The notes: generated by a model from the letters alone, not told the origin. DNA of 36,295 nucleotides from JANYJZ01 sp964523395 (GCA_964523395.1 CAZFXS010000021.1:1-36295), one strand, 5' to 3'; numbered from the stretch's first letter, positions 8,451-18,059 are shown. Program-made: numbers and translations.

Positions 8451-9739
8451 CGAACATTCACCTTTCTCATCTTTGGCCATAAGTAAATCGCATCAGTACC
8501 TATAATCGTATATAGATAGTATAGTTGTAGAAAACACGCAAGTATTTCAGTGCCAACACGAGCTAATGCTGCACCATGTAAACTCCATACGGGAACGAGA
8601 ATTACATTCAAAATAACATTCATAATTCCACCAAATATGATTGCCAATGTTGAAAGTGATTCCTTTCCTGCAGCGATAAGACAACTACCCAAGAGAAAGT
8701 TAATGAAATAAAAACTTAATATTATAGAAAGAATCTTCAACAATTCAACAGACCTACTATATTGATCTGCATAAAGTATTTCGATAATCTTGTCAGCAAA
8801 AGTAAATGTTCCTACAGATATTAATACTCCAAGAGTAAGTAACAATAACAGTGAACGAACATAAAGTTTGGTGAATTGTTCTTTCATTGATTTGTGATAC
8901 CTAGTAAGCACCGGAAAAAGAGCTCCAACAATACCTAGCGGGATAAACATGTAGGCATCAATCACACGAAATGCTGCGTTATACCAACCAATTTCCGATG
9001 AAGTCTTTAAAAGTGTTAAAATAAATATATCAGTTCGATTATACAACAAACTAAATACGCTGGCCACTAAAAATGGTGTCGCATTACGTAAACTTTCGGT
9101 AAATTTATGTTTATTAAAATTTATTTTCAAAGGACCAAAGCATCTTATGAATGCTGAAATTCCAACAATAAACACCGAGACATAAGTTAGAACATATACA
9201 ACGGCTAGAGATAACAACCCTCCGCCAAAATACAACACGCTAAAACCAGAAATACATAATATGACCTTTTCCGTCACATTAAGAAATGCGACATACTTCA
9301 TCCGCTCCAGCCCTTCAAATGAACGGATCACTGAAATTACTTGTACTTCGAAGAACATGCTTGTACCGAAAAGCAACGCCAGTGAAAGTGGATAATCTAA
9401 CAGAAACGCACTTATACTAAGTAAAAGAAACGCTATAATTCCAAGAATTGATTTGATAACAATAACACGGCTTAATGCTTCTTCAGGTTTCTCATTACGA
9501 GCAGCAATTGTCCGGATTAGTGGAACCGTAAGACCAAATTCAGTCAAAATCGAGAACAACGCAACAAATGCTAATAACGCCGAAAATACGCCAAACTGTT
9601 CTTCACCTAATTTGCGAGCAATGAAAATTGTAAGAACAGTTGTCGCGATTTTGATGAAACTTCGTGTCCCAATAAGGGTTACACTATTTTTTATAATCCG
9701 GCGACTATCATTTTGATGTAAAGAAAGGGGCGGGTTCAT
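8447..9739 (-). CDS. Polysaccharide flippase (Wzx, MATE/MVF superfamily)
   Basis: A 430-residue polytopic membrane protein with about 12 to 14 hydrophobic segments and no large soluble domain. The N-terminal pattern, a basic stretch then a long helix with RKLGEEQFGVFSALLAFVALF, is characteristic of Wzx/RfbX O-unit flippases and related polysaccharide exporters. It should move the undecaprenyl-linked repeat unit across the inner membrane for polymerisation. Its stop overlaps the methyltransferase start by four bases, and it follows the polymerase gene after a 27-base gap. Full length for the family. Confidence 0.9.
   Translation of the reverse strand: MNPPLSLHQNDSRRIIKNSVTLIGTRSFIKIATTVLTIFIARKLGEEQFGVFSALLAFVALFSILTEFGLTVPLIRTIAARNEKPEEALSRVIVIKSILGIIAFLLLSISAFLLDYPLSLALLFGTSMFFEVQVISVIRSFEGLERMKYVAFLNVTEKVILCISGFSVLYFGGGLLSLAVVYVLTYVSVFIVGISAFIRCFGPLKINFNKHKFTESLRNATPFLVASVFSLLYNRTDIFILTLLKTSSEIGWYNAAFRVIDAYMFIPLGIVGALFPVLTRYHKSMKEQFTKLYVRSLLLLLTLGVLISVGTFTFADKIIEILYADQYSRSVELLKILSIILSFYFINFLLGSCLIAAGKESLSTLAIIFGGIMNVILNVILVPVWSLHGAALARVGTEILACFLQLYYLYTIIGTDAIYLWPKMRKVNVR
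8458..8465 (-). promoter_or_regulatory. Ribosome binding site fixing the methyltransferase start
   Basis: AAAGGTGA on the minus strand lies seven bases before the ATG at 8448-8450. It lies inside the end of the flippase gene, fits translational coupling at the ATGA junction, and rules against the longer ATG at 8480. Confidence 0.6.
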
Positions 9740-9766
9740 TGGGAATCTGGGCTACTCCAATACACT

Positions 9767-11197
9767 TTACTCATGCAAACTCGAAACATGTGCTTTTGAA
9801 TCAAGAAACCCTATAGCGCCAATTAGTAGTCCCAAAAAGAGAGAAAGTGTCAATGTATTTAAGAACCAAGTTGTTAATGCCTTTACTAGTAGTACTAATA
9901 ACATAGAAGCAAAGGAAAGAAAAAGACCGATTTCCTGCGCAGAAGAAAGTTTACTAACCACTTTTATAATTCTTTTGATAATTGTACCATAGAGGGTAAT
10001 AAAAATGGCGAACCCAATAATTCCCATCTTTGATAAAACATAAAGATAGCTATTATGAACAAATATCTGTTCTAATTCACCTACGCCGATTGCATGAAAT
10101 CGATAAATATAACCCAAGCCTCCTCCAATCAATGGATGATCGAAAAATACTCTAATTGCTAGTTGCCATTCAGTTAATCGTTGCAAACTCGAAATATCAA
10201 TTCTCTTACTTGAAATTAATGTTGCACGATTAACAACAGAATCTAAATTAACTACACCAAATATTTCAAATAGAAACAATACCAATAAAACCAACAAAAC
10301 TGTTACTGTAATTTTTGAATAGTACATTTTCCGAAATTTACTATATCTTAAAAGAATAAAAAGTGTTGCAATCCCCCCGACAACCACGGCTAGCCAGGAA
10401 CCGCGCGTGTAACTTAAATACAAAGCAATTAATGAAACTATAATAGATAGAAACAGTAGCAGTCTTTTCCCCCAGGACTTTACAAAAGGCAACATTGACA
10501 CAGAAGCGATCAACTGTAAAGGATAATTAACTTCATGTGCCCCGGTAATCCTACGAAAAAACAACTTATTCCCGGTTAGACTGTCAAATGATGATTGTGA
10601 TAACGACTGAACAATCTGAGGAATTGCACCTATTGTGCCACAAATGATCATCGCCCAAAAGATCATCTCGAAATCTTTCCAATCTGTAGCAAAAAGCAGA
10701 ACTAAAAAAAATGAACCATAGTAGAAAAAGAGTCTCATATCTGCAAAAACATCTTGGAATTTATTACCTTGAAATATAATACTTAGTAGCGCAAACAGAG
10801 GTAAGGAAATCATAAATATTATCATGGGAATTGTAATCGACGTTTTTTGTAAACGAGGACCAGCACCATAAGCCCATCGGACAAGCCAGGCTAAACCGGA
10901 AAAAAACAGAATCCAATCCATCGAATACCAATTTACTCCGAGGATATTTACGACGTAGAGTTTCCCAATAACATCAGCATCAAAAATAAAAGTAATGAAA
11001 ATTATTATTAAAAATATCGTACGTGGATCCACAAGAATAAAAAAACCAAACAAGAGGGTTAAAAGGCTTCCAATAAAAATAGTAGGATCAGGAATGAAGA
11101 AATAGAGGGCAACGATACCTATCTGAACCACAACAAAGGAATAAAATGCTAAAAGATTAATGTTAACATTTCTCTCCTGTGAGTATAAAAACATCAA
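9767..11197 (-). CDS. O-antigen ligase/polymerase family protein (Wzy-like)
   Basis: A 476-residue inner-membrane protein with roughly 11 or 12 hydrophobic segments. YTRGSW (263-268) is the typical family signature preceding a periplasmic loop. The large loop (about 290-400) carries HPLIGGGLGY and a later HNSYLYVLSKMG, matching the O-antigen ligase domain. Its place next to wzx and wzz makes polymerase (Wzy) the more likely role than lipid A ligase. The DNA is strongly AT-rich, as is usual for wzy genes. The start has a modest TAGGT-type ribosome binding site. Confidence 0.88.
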   Translation of the reverse strand: MMFLYSQERNVNINLLAFYSFVVVQIGIVALYFFIPDPTIFIGSLLTLLFGFFILVDPRTIFLIIIFITFIFDADVIGKLYVVNILGVNWYSMDWILFFSGLAWLVRWAYGAGPRLQKTSITIPMIIFMISLPLFALLSIIFQGNKFQDVFADMRLFFYYGSFFLVLLFATDWKDFEMIFWAMIICGTIGAIPQIVQSLSQSSFDSLTGNKLFFRRITGAHEVNYPLQLIASVSMLPFVKSWGKRLLLFLSIIVSLIALYLSYTRGSWLAVVVGGIATLFILLRYSKFRKMYYSKITVTVLLVLLVLFLFEIFGVVNLDSVVNRATLISSKRIDISSLQRLTEWQLAIRVFFDHPLIGGGLGYIYRFHAIGVGELEQIFVHNSYLYVLSKMGIIGFAIFITLYGTIIKRIIKVVSKLSSAQEIGLFLSFASMLLVLLVKALTTWFLNTLTLSLFLGLLIGAIGFLDSKAHVSSLHE

Positions 11198-11206
11198 TTA
11201 CCTAAA

Positions 11207-12412
11207 TCACTTGTGCTTTTTAGTAATGCTACCCAATGCTTTAATGGGATTGCGAATCTCAAAAAATAAGAGCCGAATACGTTCATATTGAGTTGGCTGA
11301 ACCCGTTTCACATTTTTTAAATAAATGGAAAATAGTATCACGAGAAAGCTACTTAAAAAACTTAAGCATGATGCAGTTAATATCACCGTTAAACGTTTTG
11401 GTTTAAATTTTTTTTCTGCCGGGACTGCCCTGTCAAGGATAAGCAAAACTGGAATATCTTTTTGTTCATCAATCTTAGCTTGCTCATACATCGGAATTAG
11501 GAACTCTACAATCTTTTGATGGATTAAAGCCTCCCTATACAAACGCAATGATTCAAGTCCTTGAAGAGGAAAAGTAGACAGTTTTCTTTCAATTTCAGCA
11601 AGTTCGTCCTGAATCTGTTGAACAACTACATTTTCGCCCGATACCTTCTTTTTGAGAATTGCCAATTCTACTTCTTTTTTTGCTTTAAGTCCGTAAAGTT
11701 CTGCAATTGAGGAAACGCTCGCCGAGTTCTGATCGGGCAACAGGACTAACCCACTTTTTTCCTGATATGATTTAAGCACGTCTTCTGCTCTGTGCAATGC
11801 TTGTTTACTCTCGTTCAATCGCTTTTCCACAAATTCACGATTGCTCCGTGCCTCCATTGTACCTAATTGAATGCTAAGTGAATTCAAGACTTCCACAAAA
11901 TAATTAGCCATATCTGCAGCAAGACTTGCATTTTTGTCAACTACTTCAATGGTGATATTTTCTTCTTCTTGGATATCAAAAGAAACATTATCCTCAAGTA
12001 TCTTAATTGCCCTTTCCATTGAACTATCCTCAACTTCATATACCTTTATAAGGTCAAACTTCTTGACGACCGACTCCATTGCTGACCGGCTTTTAAGTAT
12101 AGCAAGATAATTATAAACACCAGGGCGTTGACCAAGGCTTGTAAACTTTTGATTTAAAGGTAAGGATTTCAGTACCGAAGCTGACAAACCAAGCAGATTC
12201 ATTTGACCTTGGTCTTTCGGTGGAAGAATAGACGCGGTTGACCTATACCAATTCGGTAAAACAAAACTAACAATCAATGCAAGAAACGAGACACACATAA
12301 AATTTAACAAAATAAATCGTCGCCAACTTAAGACGACTTCAAAAAGATCAATAATACTAATTTGTGATCTGTCAATGTCACTGTCAAGTTTATTAGATTT
12401 GCCGTTATCCAT
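11207..12412 (-). CDS. Polysaccharide chain-length regulator (Wzz domain, GumC-like, no kinase)
   Basis: A protein of about 401 residues from the ATG at 12412, chosen because AAAAGGA (12416-12422) lies just before it. A longer frame to 12472 would overlap the export gene. Membrane helix 1 (about 35-57) is followed by a periplasmic domain with a long helical, coiled-coil part (residues about 180-270) and membrane helix 2 near the C-terminus, preceded by a Pro- and Lys-rich segment (AEKKFKPKR). This is the Wzz/PCP arrangement that sets polymer length. No Walker A or tyrosine-rich tail is present, so it lacks the BY-kinase domain seen in Wzc. No separate kinase or phosphatase gene is in the locus. 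Confidence 0.88.
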   Translation of the reverse strand: MDNGKSNKLDSDIDRSQISIIDLFEVVLSWRRFILLNFMCVSFLALIVSFVLPNWYRSTASILPPKDQGQMNLLGLSASVLKSLPLNQKFTSLGQRPGVYNYLAILKSRSAMESVVKKFDLIKVYEVEDSSMERAIKILEDNVSFDIQEEENITIEVVDKNASLAADMANYFVEVLNSLSIQLGTMEARSNREFVEKRLNESKQALHRAEDVLKSYQEKSGLVLLPDQNSASVSSIAELYGLKAKKEVELAILKKKVSGENVVVQQIQDELAEIERKLSTFPLQGLESLRLYREALIHQKIVEFLIPMYEQAKIDEQKDIPVLLILDRAVPAEKKFKPKRLTVILTASCLSFLSSFLVILFSIYLKNVKRVQPTQYERIRLLFFEIRNPIKALGSITKKHK

Positions 12413-12437
12413 AATTCCTTTTAACAATTTGAAGACT

Positions 12438-14108
12438 TTACTTTGAAACTTGAGACACCAACACCGCCACACCTATCACCACGCTCAGCACACTTGCCGC
12501 CTGGCTTGCGATGGTCATATAATAGGAAAATGGATGATCAGGTTCCGCCGGAACCCAGATATAATCACCTGGCTCCAGTTTTGTGTCGCCGGGAGATAGC
12601 CACTGTTTCGTTTTTGATTTCACAATTTTCACGTCGCCGCTACTGGCACGGTCGGAAAAGCCGCCGGCCTTACGTATGTAATAATCCGTGTTTTTTCCTT
12701 CAGTAAACGCGATATGCCCGGGGGAAGCGACCTGTCCGAATACATAAATAGTATGCTGAAGTTTTGGAATAACGACCTCGTCTTCTGAGTGAAGAATAAT
12801 ATCCTGGGTGCTGTCACCTTCTGCAAACAGCTTTACGAAATCAACCGTTACCGCCTCGCGCGTAAGACGCAGTGAGTTTTCCAGCGCATACCCTAATGTA
12901 TCTTCCGTTGAAACCACTCCACGCTGGCTTATCATCGCTTCGTCAGGAACATCTTCCTGCTCGTATGTTTTGCGAATGATCGTGGCCGAGCTAAGAGACG
13001 CGTCTTCTGTGAAACCGCCTGCCTGGCGGATAATTTCCGACAACCGCGTACGATCCTTGGTGATTGGGTATGTAGCTGGGAACAACACCTCACCTTTGAC
13101 ATCAACATTGTAATCCTCGCGCAAATCGTGTTTTCCCTGAACAACTATCCTGTCTCCCGGCTCGAGTAATATATTTTTTTCTGTTCCGGTCATTACAGCA
13201 GAAAGATTTATTGTCTGCGTGGAAAGCGTGGTACCATCAGGACTTAATCGTGAAAAAATCGCCTTGTCCGTCATCGCAAGCCGCGTTGTGCCATGCGCTA
13301 TCCTGATCGCATCCAGTACATTATCGCCATCCACAAATTCATAGCGGCCCGGCGAGTTGACCTGGCCATACACGCCAAAGACATTTTTAAACGGATCTTT
13401 CCGCGGAACTACTACAACATCACCTTCCCGCAAATACGGGTTGAACGTATCCTGCTGTGCGGCAAAATATTTCGGGAGATCGACCCTGAGTTCGGAACCG
13501 TCTTTTCGCTTTATCACGATGTTCCGTGTTGACATTATTCTTTTCAAGGGAATCAAATCTTCCGGAGACTGAAGTTTGGAAAGCTTGTTTGCTTCTTCAA
13601 TAAGCTTATTGGCACGGTCAACAGCGTTTAGCGTATAGAGTCCGGGGTTAAGCACCGTTCCTGTAATACTGACGACAATAGGACGGGGTTTTATCAGTGT
13701 TACGGTAATTTCGGGTGTAATATATTTTCTCCGGACTTCTTTCATAACGTGCGCCTTTGTCTGAGCAAGCGTCATGTTTGCTACGGTAACCTCGCCCACC
13801 GTCGGGATAATAAGTGTTCCCTCCGGCGTTACCGTCAGCGAAAAATTCAACGGCGGACTCATCCAGATACTTACCGCAATAATATCGGAGGGGCCAACGT
13901 AGTAAAATTCAGGGTTCACCGTGGACTCAAGCGCTATACCCGATGGCTGGGAAACATTTGACTGCATTTTTTCCTGAAGAAGAGTTTCAATATCTTCTCC
14001 CTTTTTAGAACTTTGCGACTGGAACTGAGCAACCCCAGCATTCAGAGCAAAGGAAAGCAAAGCAATCAACACACTGTATCTGAATAACCTCAAAGCAGAA
14101 AAACTCAC
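12438..14108 (-). CDS. Polysaccharide export protein with SLBB domains (Wza-like)
   Basis: A 556-residue exported protein starting at GTG. A signal peptide spans about residues 10-28. The polysaccharide biosynthesis/export domain follows (about 68-140, with YVGPSDIIAVSIW and the region around TPEGTLIIPTVGEV). Four SLBB-like segments can be seen, beginning near VSITGTVLNPGLY, VFGVYGQVNSPGRY, DVKGEVLFPATY and YVFGQVASPGHI. A hydrophobic or amphipathic helix (about 530-552) ends the protein, as the C-terminal helix of Wza crosses the outer membrane. It probably forms the outer-membrane channel for the capsule. No lipobox Cys is seen at the signal peptide end. Confidence 0.92.
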   Translation of the reverse strand: MSFSALRLFRYSVLIALLSFALNAGVAQFQSQSSKKGEDIETLLQEKMQSNVSQPSGIALESTVNPEFYYVGPSDIIAVSIWMSPPLNFSLTVTPEGTLIIPTVGEVTVANMTLAQTKAHVMKEVRRKYITPEITVTLIKPRPIVVSITGTVLNPGLYTLNAVDRANKLIEEANKLSKLQSPEDLIPLKRIMSTRNIVIKRKDGSELRVDLPKYFAAQQDTFNPYLREGDVVVVPRKDPFKNVFGVYGQVNSPGRYEFVDGDNVLDAIRIAHGTTRLAMTDKAIFSRLSPDGTTLSTQTINLSAVMTGTEKNILLEPGDRIVVQGKHDLREDYNVDVKGEVLFPATYPITKDRTRLSEIIRQAGGFTEDASLSSATIIRKTYEQEDVPDEAMISQRGVVSTEDTLGYALENSLRLTREAVTVDFVKLFAEGDSTQDIILHSEDEVVIPKLQHTIYVFGQVASPGHIAFTEGKNTDYYIRKAGGFSDRASSGDVKIVKSKTKQWLSPGDTKLEPGDYIWVPAEPDHPFSYYMTIASQAASVLSVVIGVAVLVSQVSK

Positions 14109-14139
14109 GTGTCAGTAATTGGAATTAATGGAACAATTG

Positions 14140-15150
14140 TTAACGTTCTGCATACATGGTACGGTAATACTGCTGGTACTCGCCGGAAATAATCTGCCGC
14201 CACCAGGATTCATGGCTCTGATACCATGCAATTGTGGATGGCAACGCTTTCTCGAATGTCACGGACGGCCTCCATCCCAGTTCTGAAGAAATTTTGGAGG
14301 CATCAATCGCGTAGCGGCGATCATGGCCGGGACGGTCTTTTACATAGGATATCAGGCTTTCGGATTTTCCGAGGTGCGAGAGAAGCAGTTTCACAATATC
14401 AATATTCTTCCATTCGTTGTTGCCGCCGATATTATATATCTCTCCGACAGTTCCTTTATGGAGCACCGAGTCAATTGCGGCGCAATGATCATCCACATAG
14501 AGCCAGTCGCGCACATTAAGGCCGTCACCATACACGGGCAATGGTTTATCATGCAACGCGTTAATGATCATCAGCGGAATAAGTTTTTCAGGAAACTGGA
14601 ACGGCCCGTAATTATTTGAACACCTGGTAATAAGCACAGGTACACCGAATGTGTGATGATACGCCTGCGCGAGCAGGTCGGCCGCGGCCTTAGAAGCGGC
14701 ATACGGACTGTTGGGATGAAGCGGTGTGGTTTCGGAAAACTTCCCTTCCGTTCCTAATGAACCATAGACCTCATCGGTTGAAATCTGCACAAACCTCTTG
14801 ACGCCTTTTTCTTTCGCAGCATCCAGCAGTGTCTGCGTTCCCCCGACATTTGTTTCGATAAAAATCGCGGACCCCATAATGCTCCGGTCCACATGCGTCT
14901 CGGCGGCAAAGTTCACGACAGCATCAATGGCGTACGTCGAAAAAATCTTTCCAACCGTTTCGCGGCCACAGCAATCTCCTTTGACAAAATGGTACCGCTG
15001 ATTGTTTTCAATATCCTCGAGGTTCTGGAGATTTCCCGCGTAAGTAAGATTATCAAGATTAACAACAATGTACCCGGGATGATTGTGAAGAATGAAACGG
15101 ACAAAATTACTCCCGATAAATCCGCAACCGCCGGTGACAAGTAGGTTCAT
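14140..15150 (-). CDS. rfbB: dTDP-glucose 4,6-dehydratase
   Basis: A 336-residue short-chain dehydrogenase/reductase of the extended type. It converts dTDP-glucose to dTDP-4-keto-6-deoxyglucose using bound NAD. GGCGFIG (7-13) is the dinucleotide-binding loop, TDEVYG (125-130) carries the catalytic Asp-Glu pair diagnostic of RmlB, and Y150-x3-K154 is the SDR active-site pair. NNYGPFQFPEKLIPL and RDWLYVDDH are further family signatures. Full length. It is the first gene of the capsule operon; no rfbA, rfbC or rfbD is near, so dTDP-glucose and any later steps must come from elsewhere. Confidence 0.95.
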   Translation of the reverse strand: MNLLVTGGCGFIGSNFVRFILHNHPGYIVVNLDNLTYAGNLQNLEDIENNQRYHFVKGDCCGRETVGKIFSTYAIDAVVNFAAETHVDRSIMGSAIFIETNVGGTQTLLDAAKEKGVKRFVQISTDEVYGSLGTEGKFSETTPLHPNSPYAASKAAADLLAQAYHHTFGVPVLITRCSNNYGPFQFPEKLIPLMIINALHDKPLPVYGDGLNVRDWLYVDDHCAAIDSVLHKGTVGEIYNIGGNNEWKNIDIVKLLLSHLGKSESLISYVKDRPGHDRRYAIDASKISSELGWRPSVTFEKALPSTIAWYQSHESWWRQIISGEYQQYYRTMYAER

Positions 15151-15230
15151 TTCGTTCTTAATTGTGAATGCCTGAGCAACTTCAACAATAATCTTACTGA
15201 ATCGCCCGTTTTTGGAGAATAACGATGATA

Positions 15231-15259
15231 AATCTACAAAAATAAGGGTCTAAAGTCAA
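15231..15259 (-). promoter_or_regulatory. Proximal promoter of the capsule operon
   Basis: On the minus strand TTGACT (15254-15259) and TAGATT (15231-15236) are separated by exactly 17 bases. The -10 box is preceded by TTTTTG. A start site near 15225 would give a leader of about 75 bases before rfbB. This is a pattern match only. Confidence 0.5.
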
Positions 15260-15385
15260 TCAAAACTGCGTGAAAACACAAAACACTTGAAGGTGAAACT
15301 GATGGAAAGCTTGATTACTGTAGCAATTTGGAGGGTACGTTTCCTTATTGATTTATAAACAACAGGATATGAATTTTGGTGAAGT

Positions 15386-15414
15386 AATCTACAAAAGATT
15401 GAACCGAAAATCAA
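15386..15414 (-). promoter_or_regulatory. Distal promoter-like site of the capsule operon
   Basis: TTGATT (15409-15414) and TAGATT (15386-15391) on the minus strand are again separated by 17 bases, with the same TTTTG before the -10 box as in the proximal site. If used, it would give a leader of roughly 230 bases. The match is weaker than the proximal site. Confidence 0.38.
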
Positions 15415-15473
15415 CAAACATTGTCACTGAAATCAGGAAAAACAGAACCGAAAATGAATCCGTTTACAGAAGT

Positions 15474-16229
15474 TTAAATAATCTGAATTACGTTTTCAGG
15501 AATCCAGCCAATCTTTCCGTCTGCAAGACGGATTTTGCGCCACTCTCCCACTTCATCGAGAAGTTCAACCTTGAGCCCTTCGTGCAGAACAAACAAATCG
15601 GTGCTCTGTTTGTCGGGTGCGCTTTTCACGGAAACGGATGGAGAGAAGACCACAGCAAAATGATCATTTGCTTCCTGATGATATTGCACCCATACTGCGG
15701 TAAAACCAATGATGCTCGCCATAACGGCAACAAGGACCAAAACCATCATAAGCCGTTGTATCATAAATGATCGCGTGTACAGCATAATTGCCGCTGAAAA
15801 AGCTGTCACCCAGAGAGCGATAATAGCAAACATCCCCCATCCTTCCGAAGGAAAAAGCGAAACCAGAGAATGCCACCATTGAACAAAAAACAGTTCCGGC
15901 ACCGGTTCTATTTTATCGATGATGCGAAGGTTGGCAAGCTGTAAATTATAGCTGATGTCATCATCGCCGGGCGAGAGCCGTTTTGCTTTTTCGTAATGAA
16001 GAACTGCAGCGGGGATATTTTGCAGCTTGAAATACGCGTTGCCGAGATTGTAATGAAGGTCAGCGCTTTCATAGCCGCTGTTCAGGACTTGTTCGTACAT
16101 TGCCACCGCATTTTTGAATTCCGCTTTCCGGTATGCCTGATTTGCCTGTTCGAACTGAAGCAAGGCCTCGTCCGCAAATACGGCACTCATGTTCAGAACT
16201 ATCATGCATATGATTGCAAAGGTCTTCAC
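15474..16229 (-). CDS. batE: BatE-like TPR and SH3 domain protein
   Basis: A 251-residue protein starting at GTG in a GTGA overlap with batD. A signal peptide (about 1-19) is followed by two or three TPR units (about 22-100, with LHYNLGNAYFKLQNIPAAVLHYEKA). Two membrane helices lie near residues 125-150 and 155-180. A bacterial SH3 domain ends the protein (GEWRKIRLADGKIGWIPENV). This order is that of BatE of Bacteroidota, last gene of the Bat operon. The Bat proteins are thought to form an envelope complex tied to stress tolerance; the biochemical role is unknown. Confidence 0.88.
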   Translation of the reverse strand: MKTFAIICMIVLNMSAVFADEALLQFEQANQAYRKAEFKNAVAMYEQVLNSGYESADLHYNLGNAYFKLQNIPAAVLHYEKAKRLSPGDDDISYNLQLANLRIIDKIEPVPELFFVQWWHSLVSLFPSEGWGMFAIIALWVTAFSAAIMLYTRSFMIQRLMMVLVLVAVMASIIGFTAVWVQYHQEANDHFAVVFSPSVSVKSAPDKQSTDLFVLHEGLKVELLDEVGEWRKIRLADGKIGWIPENVIQII

Positions 16230-18022
16230 CGGATCATCCCTTCTATCGATGAAACCAGTTCTATCGAATCTTTGTAGATGATATCCATCTGATGCGAATC
16301 AGAGGAAGGCGCAAACCGGGCAAACTCACATTGCTCGAGCGTCCTTGCGAGTTTTTCAACCGAATCATCGGGCACGCCTCGTTGCTTCAGCACAAGACGA
16401 ACATTTTCCAAAGATATTTCCGCAGGAGGAATGCCCAGTTTATCGGAAAAATATCCCCATAATGCACGGGACGTTTCCGTAAAGAACTCTTCTTTCTTTT
16501 TGGCGTCGAGAAATTTCTTCGCTTCGTTCATGCGGCGTTGAGCAACCTTCCTTGCCTTGCGGTTCTTCATTCCCGCAACGTCACCGAGAGTCCGCTCCCG
16601 CTTCCGCATCGCCATGATGAAACCCGCAAACGCAAACACCGCCGCTATTGTTAAAACGAAGAACACCGGCGACTCTACAAACATTGATCCTTTACGCCGT
16701 AACGTTACATCACCGCTCTTAATAAATCTGATATCTTCACCGAGAAGCTTGACGTCCTCTTTGCTGATTCCAGATACACCCGAAGCAACGGCATCCGCCC
16801 CGCGTTCCACATTAACAGTAAATACCGGGCCACTTAATGTCGAATAAGATTTCTTTTCGAGATCAAAATAAGAAAACTGGATAGATGGAATCCGTTGCTC
16901 ACCGGCATGGCGGGGAATCATCAGGTATTCGAATGTCCTGCTTCCGCTTAACTGATCGCCCTGCTTTGAAAAATTATCAGACACTTTAGGATCGTAGCGC
17001 TCCATATCAGGAGGCACGGTTACCGAAGGCGGTTCGAGTAGCTTAATATTGCCTTTCCCGGTAATTTTTACTTTTAATGTTACCGGCTCGTTTGTCTTTG
17101 TCTGTTTCTTATCAAGCCAGGTTTCCATCGAAAATTTTCCGACGGCACCGTTGAATGATGCGGGAATTCCTGCCGACGGCAAAGGAAGAACAGTAAGCTT
17201 CACCGGATTGTTTTTAACTTTATAGTTGACGTTTCTGACGTTCCCGAAAAACGGATCATTAAAAAACTGATCGAACAGATCATTCGACCGTTTCTTCGTC
17301 TGCACCTGAACAATACACTCCACTTCCATCGGGTCGATGGTCAGCGCTCCGTTACTCTGAGGAAACAGCGCTACTTTCTTCAGGATGCCGACGCGGTATT
17401 GTTTTCCATTGATCGTTTCAGTAGTTAACTGAATCTGTTTCGGCACATCAATATCTTCACTCCAGAACCCGGTCAGCGCCGGTACTTTGGTAATGGTATA
17501 ATTGACGACGCTGACTCTTGTATAGATTTTGTAGGTAACGGTAACTTGTTCACCCTGATAAATTTTTGATTTGTCGATCTTGACATCAAGAAAAAGGTTG
17601 TCACCTATTTGCTTTGCAATATCGCCATCATCGGATTGTTGTGACTGGTTGGTACGTGCAGTGCCCTTTGTTACTTCAATGGCGATCGGTTGAGTCTTAA
17701 GCTGTTTTCCATCATATTCAATTGTCGCTGACCCAATTGTAAACTTTCCCTCAGTACGAGGCTGAAGAACGAAGCTGTATGAAACCGAAGAAGACATCGA
17801 CCCGTTGATAAACTGCATACTGGTAGATTGGTTCGGTCCCGAAAGGACTAGGAAGTCATTAAACGCAGGAGGTCGGAAATTCTTTCCGCCGCTCGTTCCG
17901 TTCAACGCGAACGTTACCTGGAACTGCTCCGATGTTGACACACGATTCCTGTCAACCGACGCGGAAAACTCCGAATCCTGCGCGATAGCATAATCGCTGA
18001 CGATTCCTGTAAGAAAAAACAA
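16226..18022 (-). CDS. batD: BatD-like protein
   Basis: A protein of about 598 residues from the only standard start codon available (TTG at 18022). It has an export signal ending at AIAQ, several beta-rich immunoglobulin-like repeats (about 20-410, such as SVDRNRVSTSEQFQVTFALNG and DVKIDKSKIYQGEQVTVTYKI), one membrane helix near 455-475 and a basic cytoplasmic tail with a helical domain. This is the BatD (oxygen-tolerance protein) layout. The signal peptide is unusually short and has no basic N-terminus from this TTG. The frame stays open upstream and suggests an ATT start at 18058 (see findings). It lies between batC and batE in the usual order. Confidence 0.88.
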   Translation of the reverse strand: MFFLTGIVSDYAIAQDSEFSASVDRNRVSTSEQFQVTFALNGTSGGKNFRPPAFNDFLVLSGPNQSTSMQFINGSMSSSVSYSFVLQPRTEGKFTIGSATIEYDGKQLKTQPIAIEVTKGTARTNQSQQSDDGDIAKQIGDNLFLDVKIDKSKIYQGEQVTVTYKIYTRVSVVNYTITKVPALTGFWSEDIDVPKQIQLTTETINGKQYRVGILKKVALFPQSNGALTIDPMEVECIVQVQTKKRSNDLFDQFFNDPFFGNVRNVNYKVKNNPVKLTVLPLPSAGIPASFNGAVGKFSMETWLDKKQTKTNEPVTLKVKITGKGNIKLLEPPSVTVPPDMERYDPKVSDNFSKQGDQLSGSRTFEYLMIPRHAGEQRIPSIQFSYFDLEKKSYSTLSGPVFTVNVERGADAVASGVSGISKEDVKLLGEDIRFIKSGDVTLRRKGSMFVESPVFFVLTIAAVFAFAGFIMAMRKRERTLGDVAGMKNRKARKVAQRRMNEAKKFLDAKKKEEFFTETSRALWGYFSDKLGIPPAEISLENVRLVLKQRGVPDDSVEKLARTLEQCEFARFAPSSDSHQMDIIYKDSIELVSSIEGMIR

Positions 18023-18059
18023 AAAGAGAACGGCTACTATTTTAAAAATGATATTAATC

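Larger units (their letters stand above)
15151..15473. other. Intergenic region between batE and rfbB with capsule operon promoters
   Basis: This 323-base gap separates the Bat operon from the capsule operon, both on the minus strand. Two sigma70-like promoters are listed separately. The 11-mers AATCTACAAAA (15231 and 15386) and GAACCGAAAAT (15401 and 15445) each occur twice. No convincing intrinsic terminator for batE was found. A plus-strand open frame starting at 15348 runs antisense into batE and is taken as a shadow. Confidence 0.55.

Noticed and set aside
15348..15770. Plus-strand frame of 140 residues starting between batE and rfbB
   Set aside because: Most of it is antisense to batE, and the sequence shows no recognisable protein pattern; the promoters found here face the other way.
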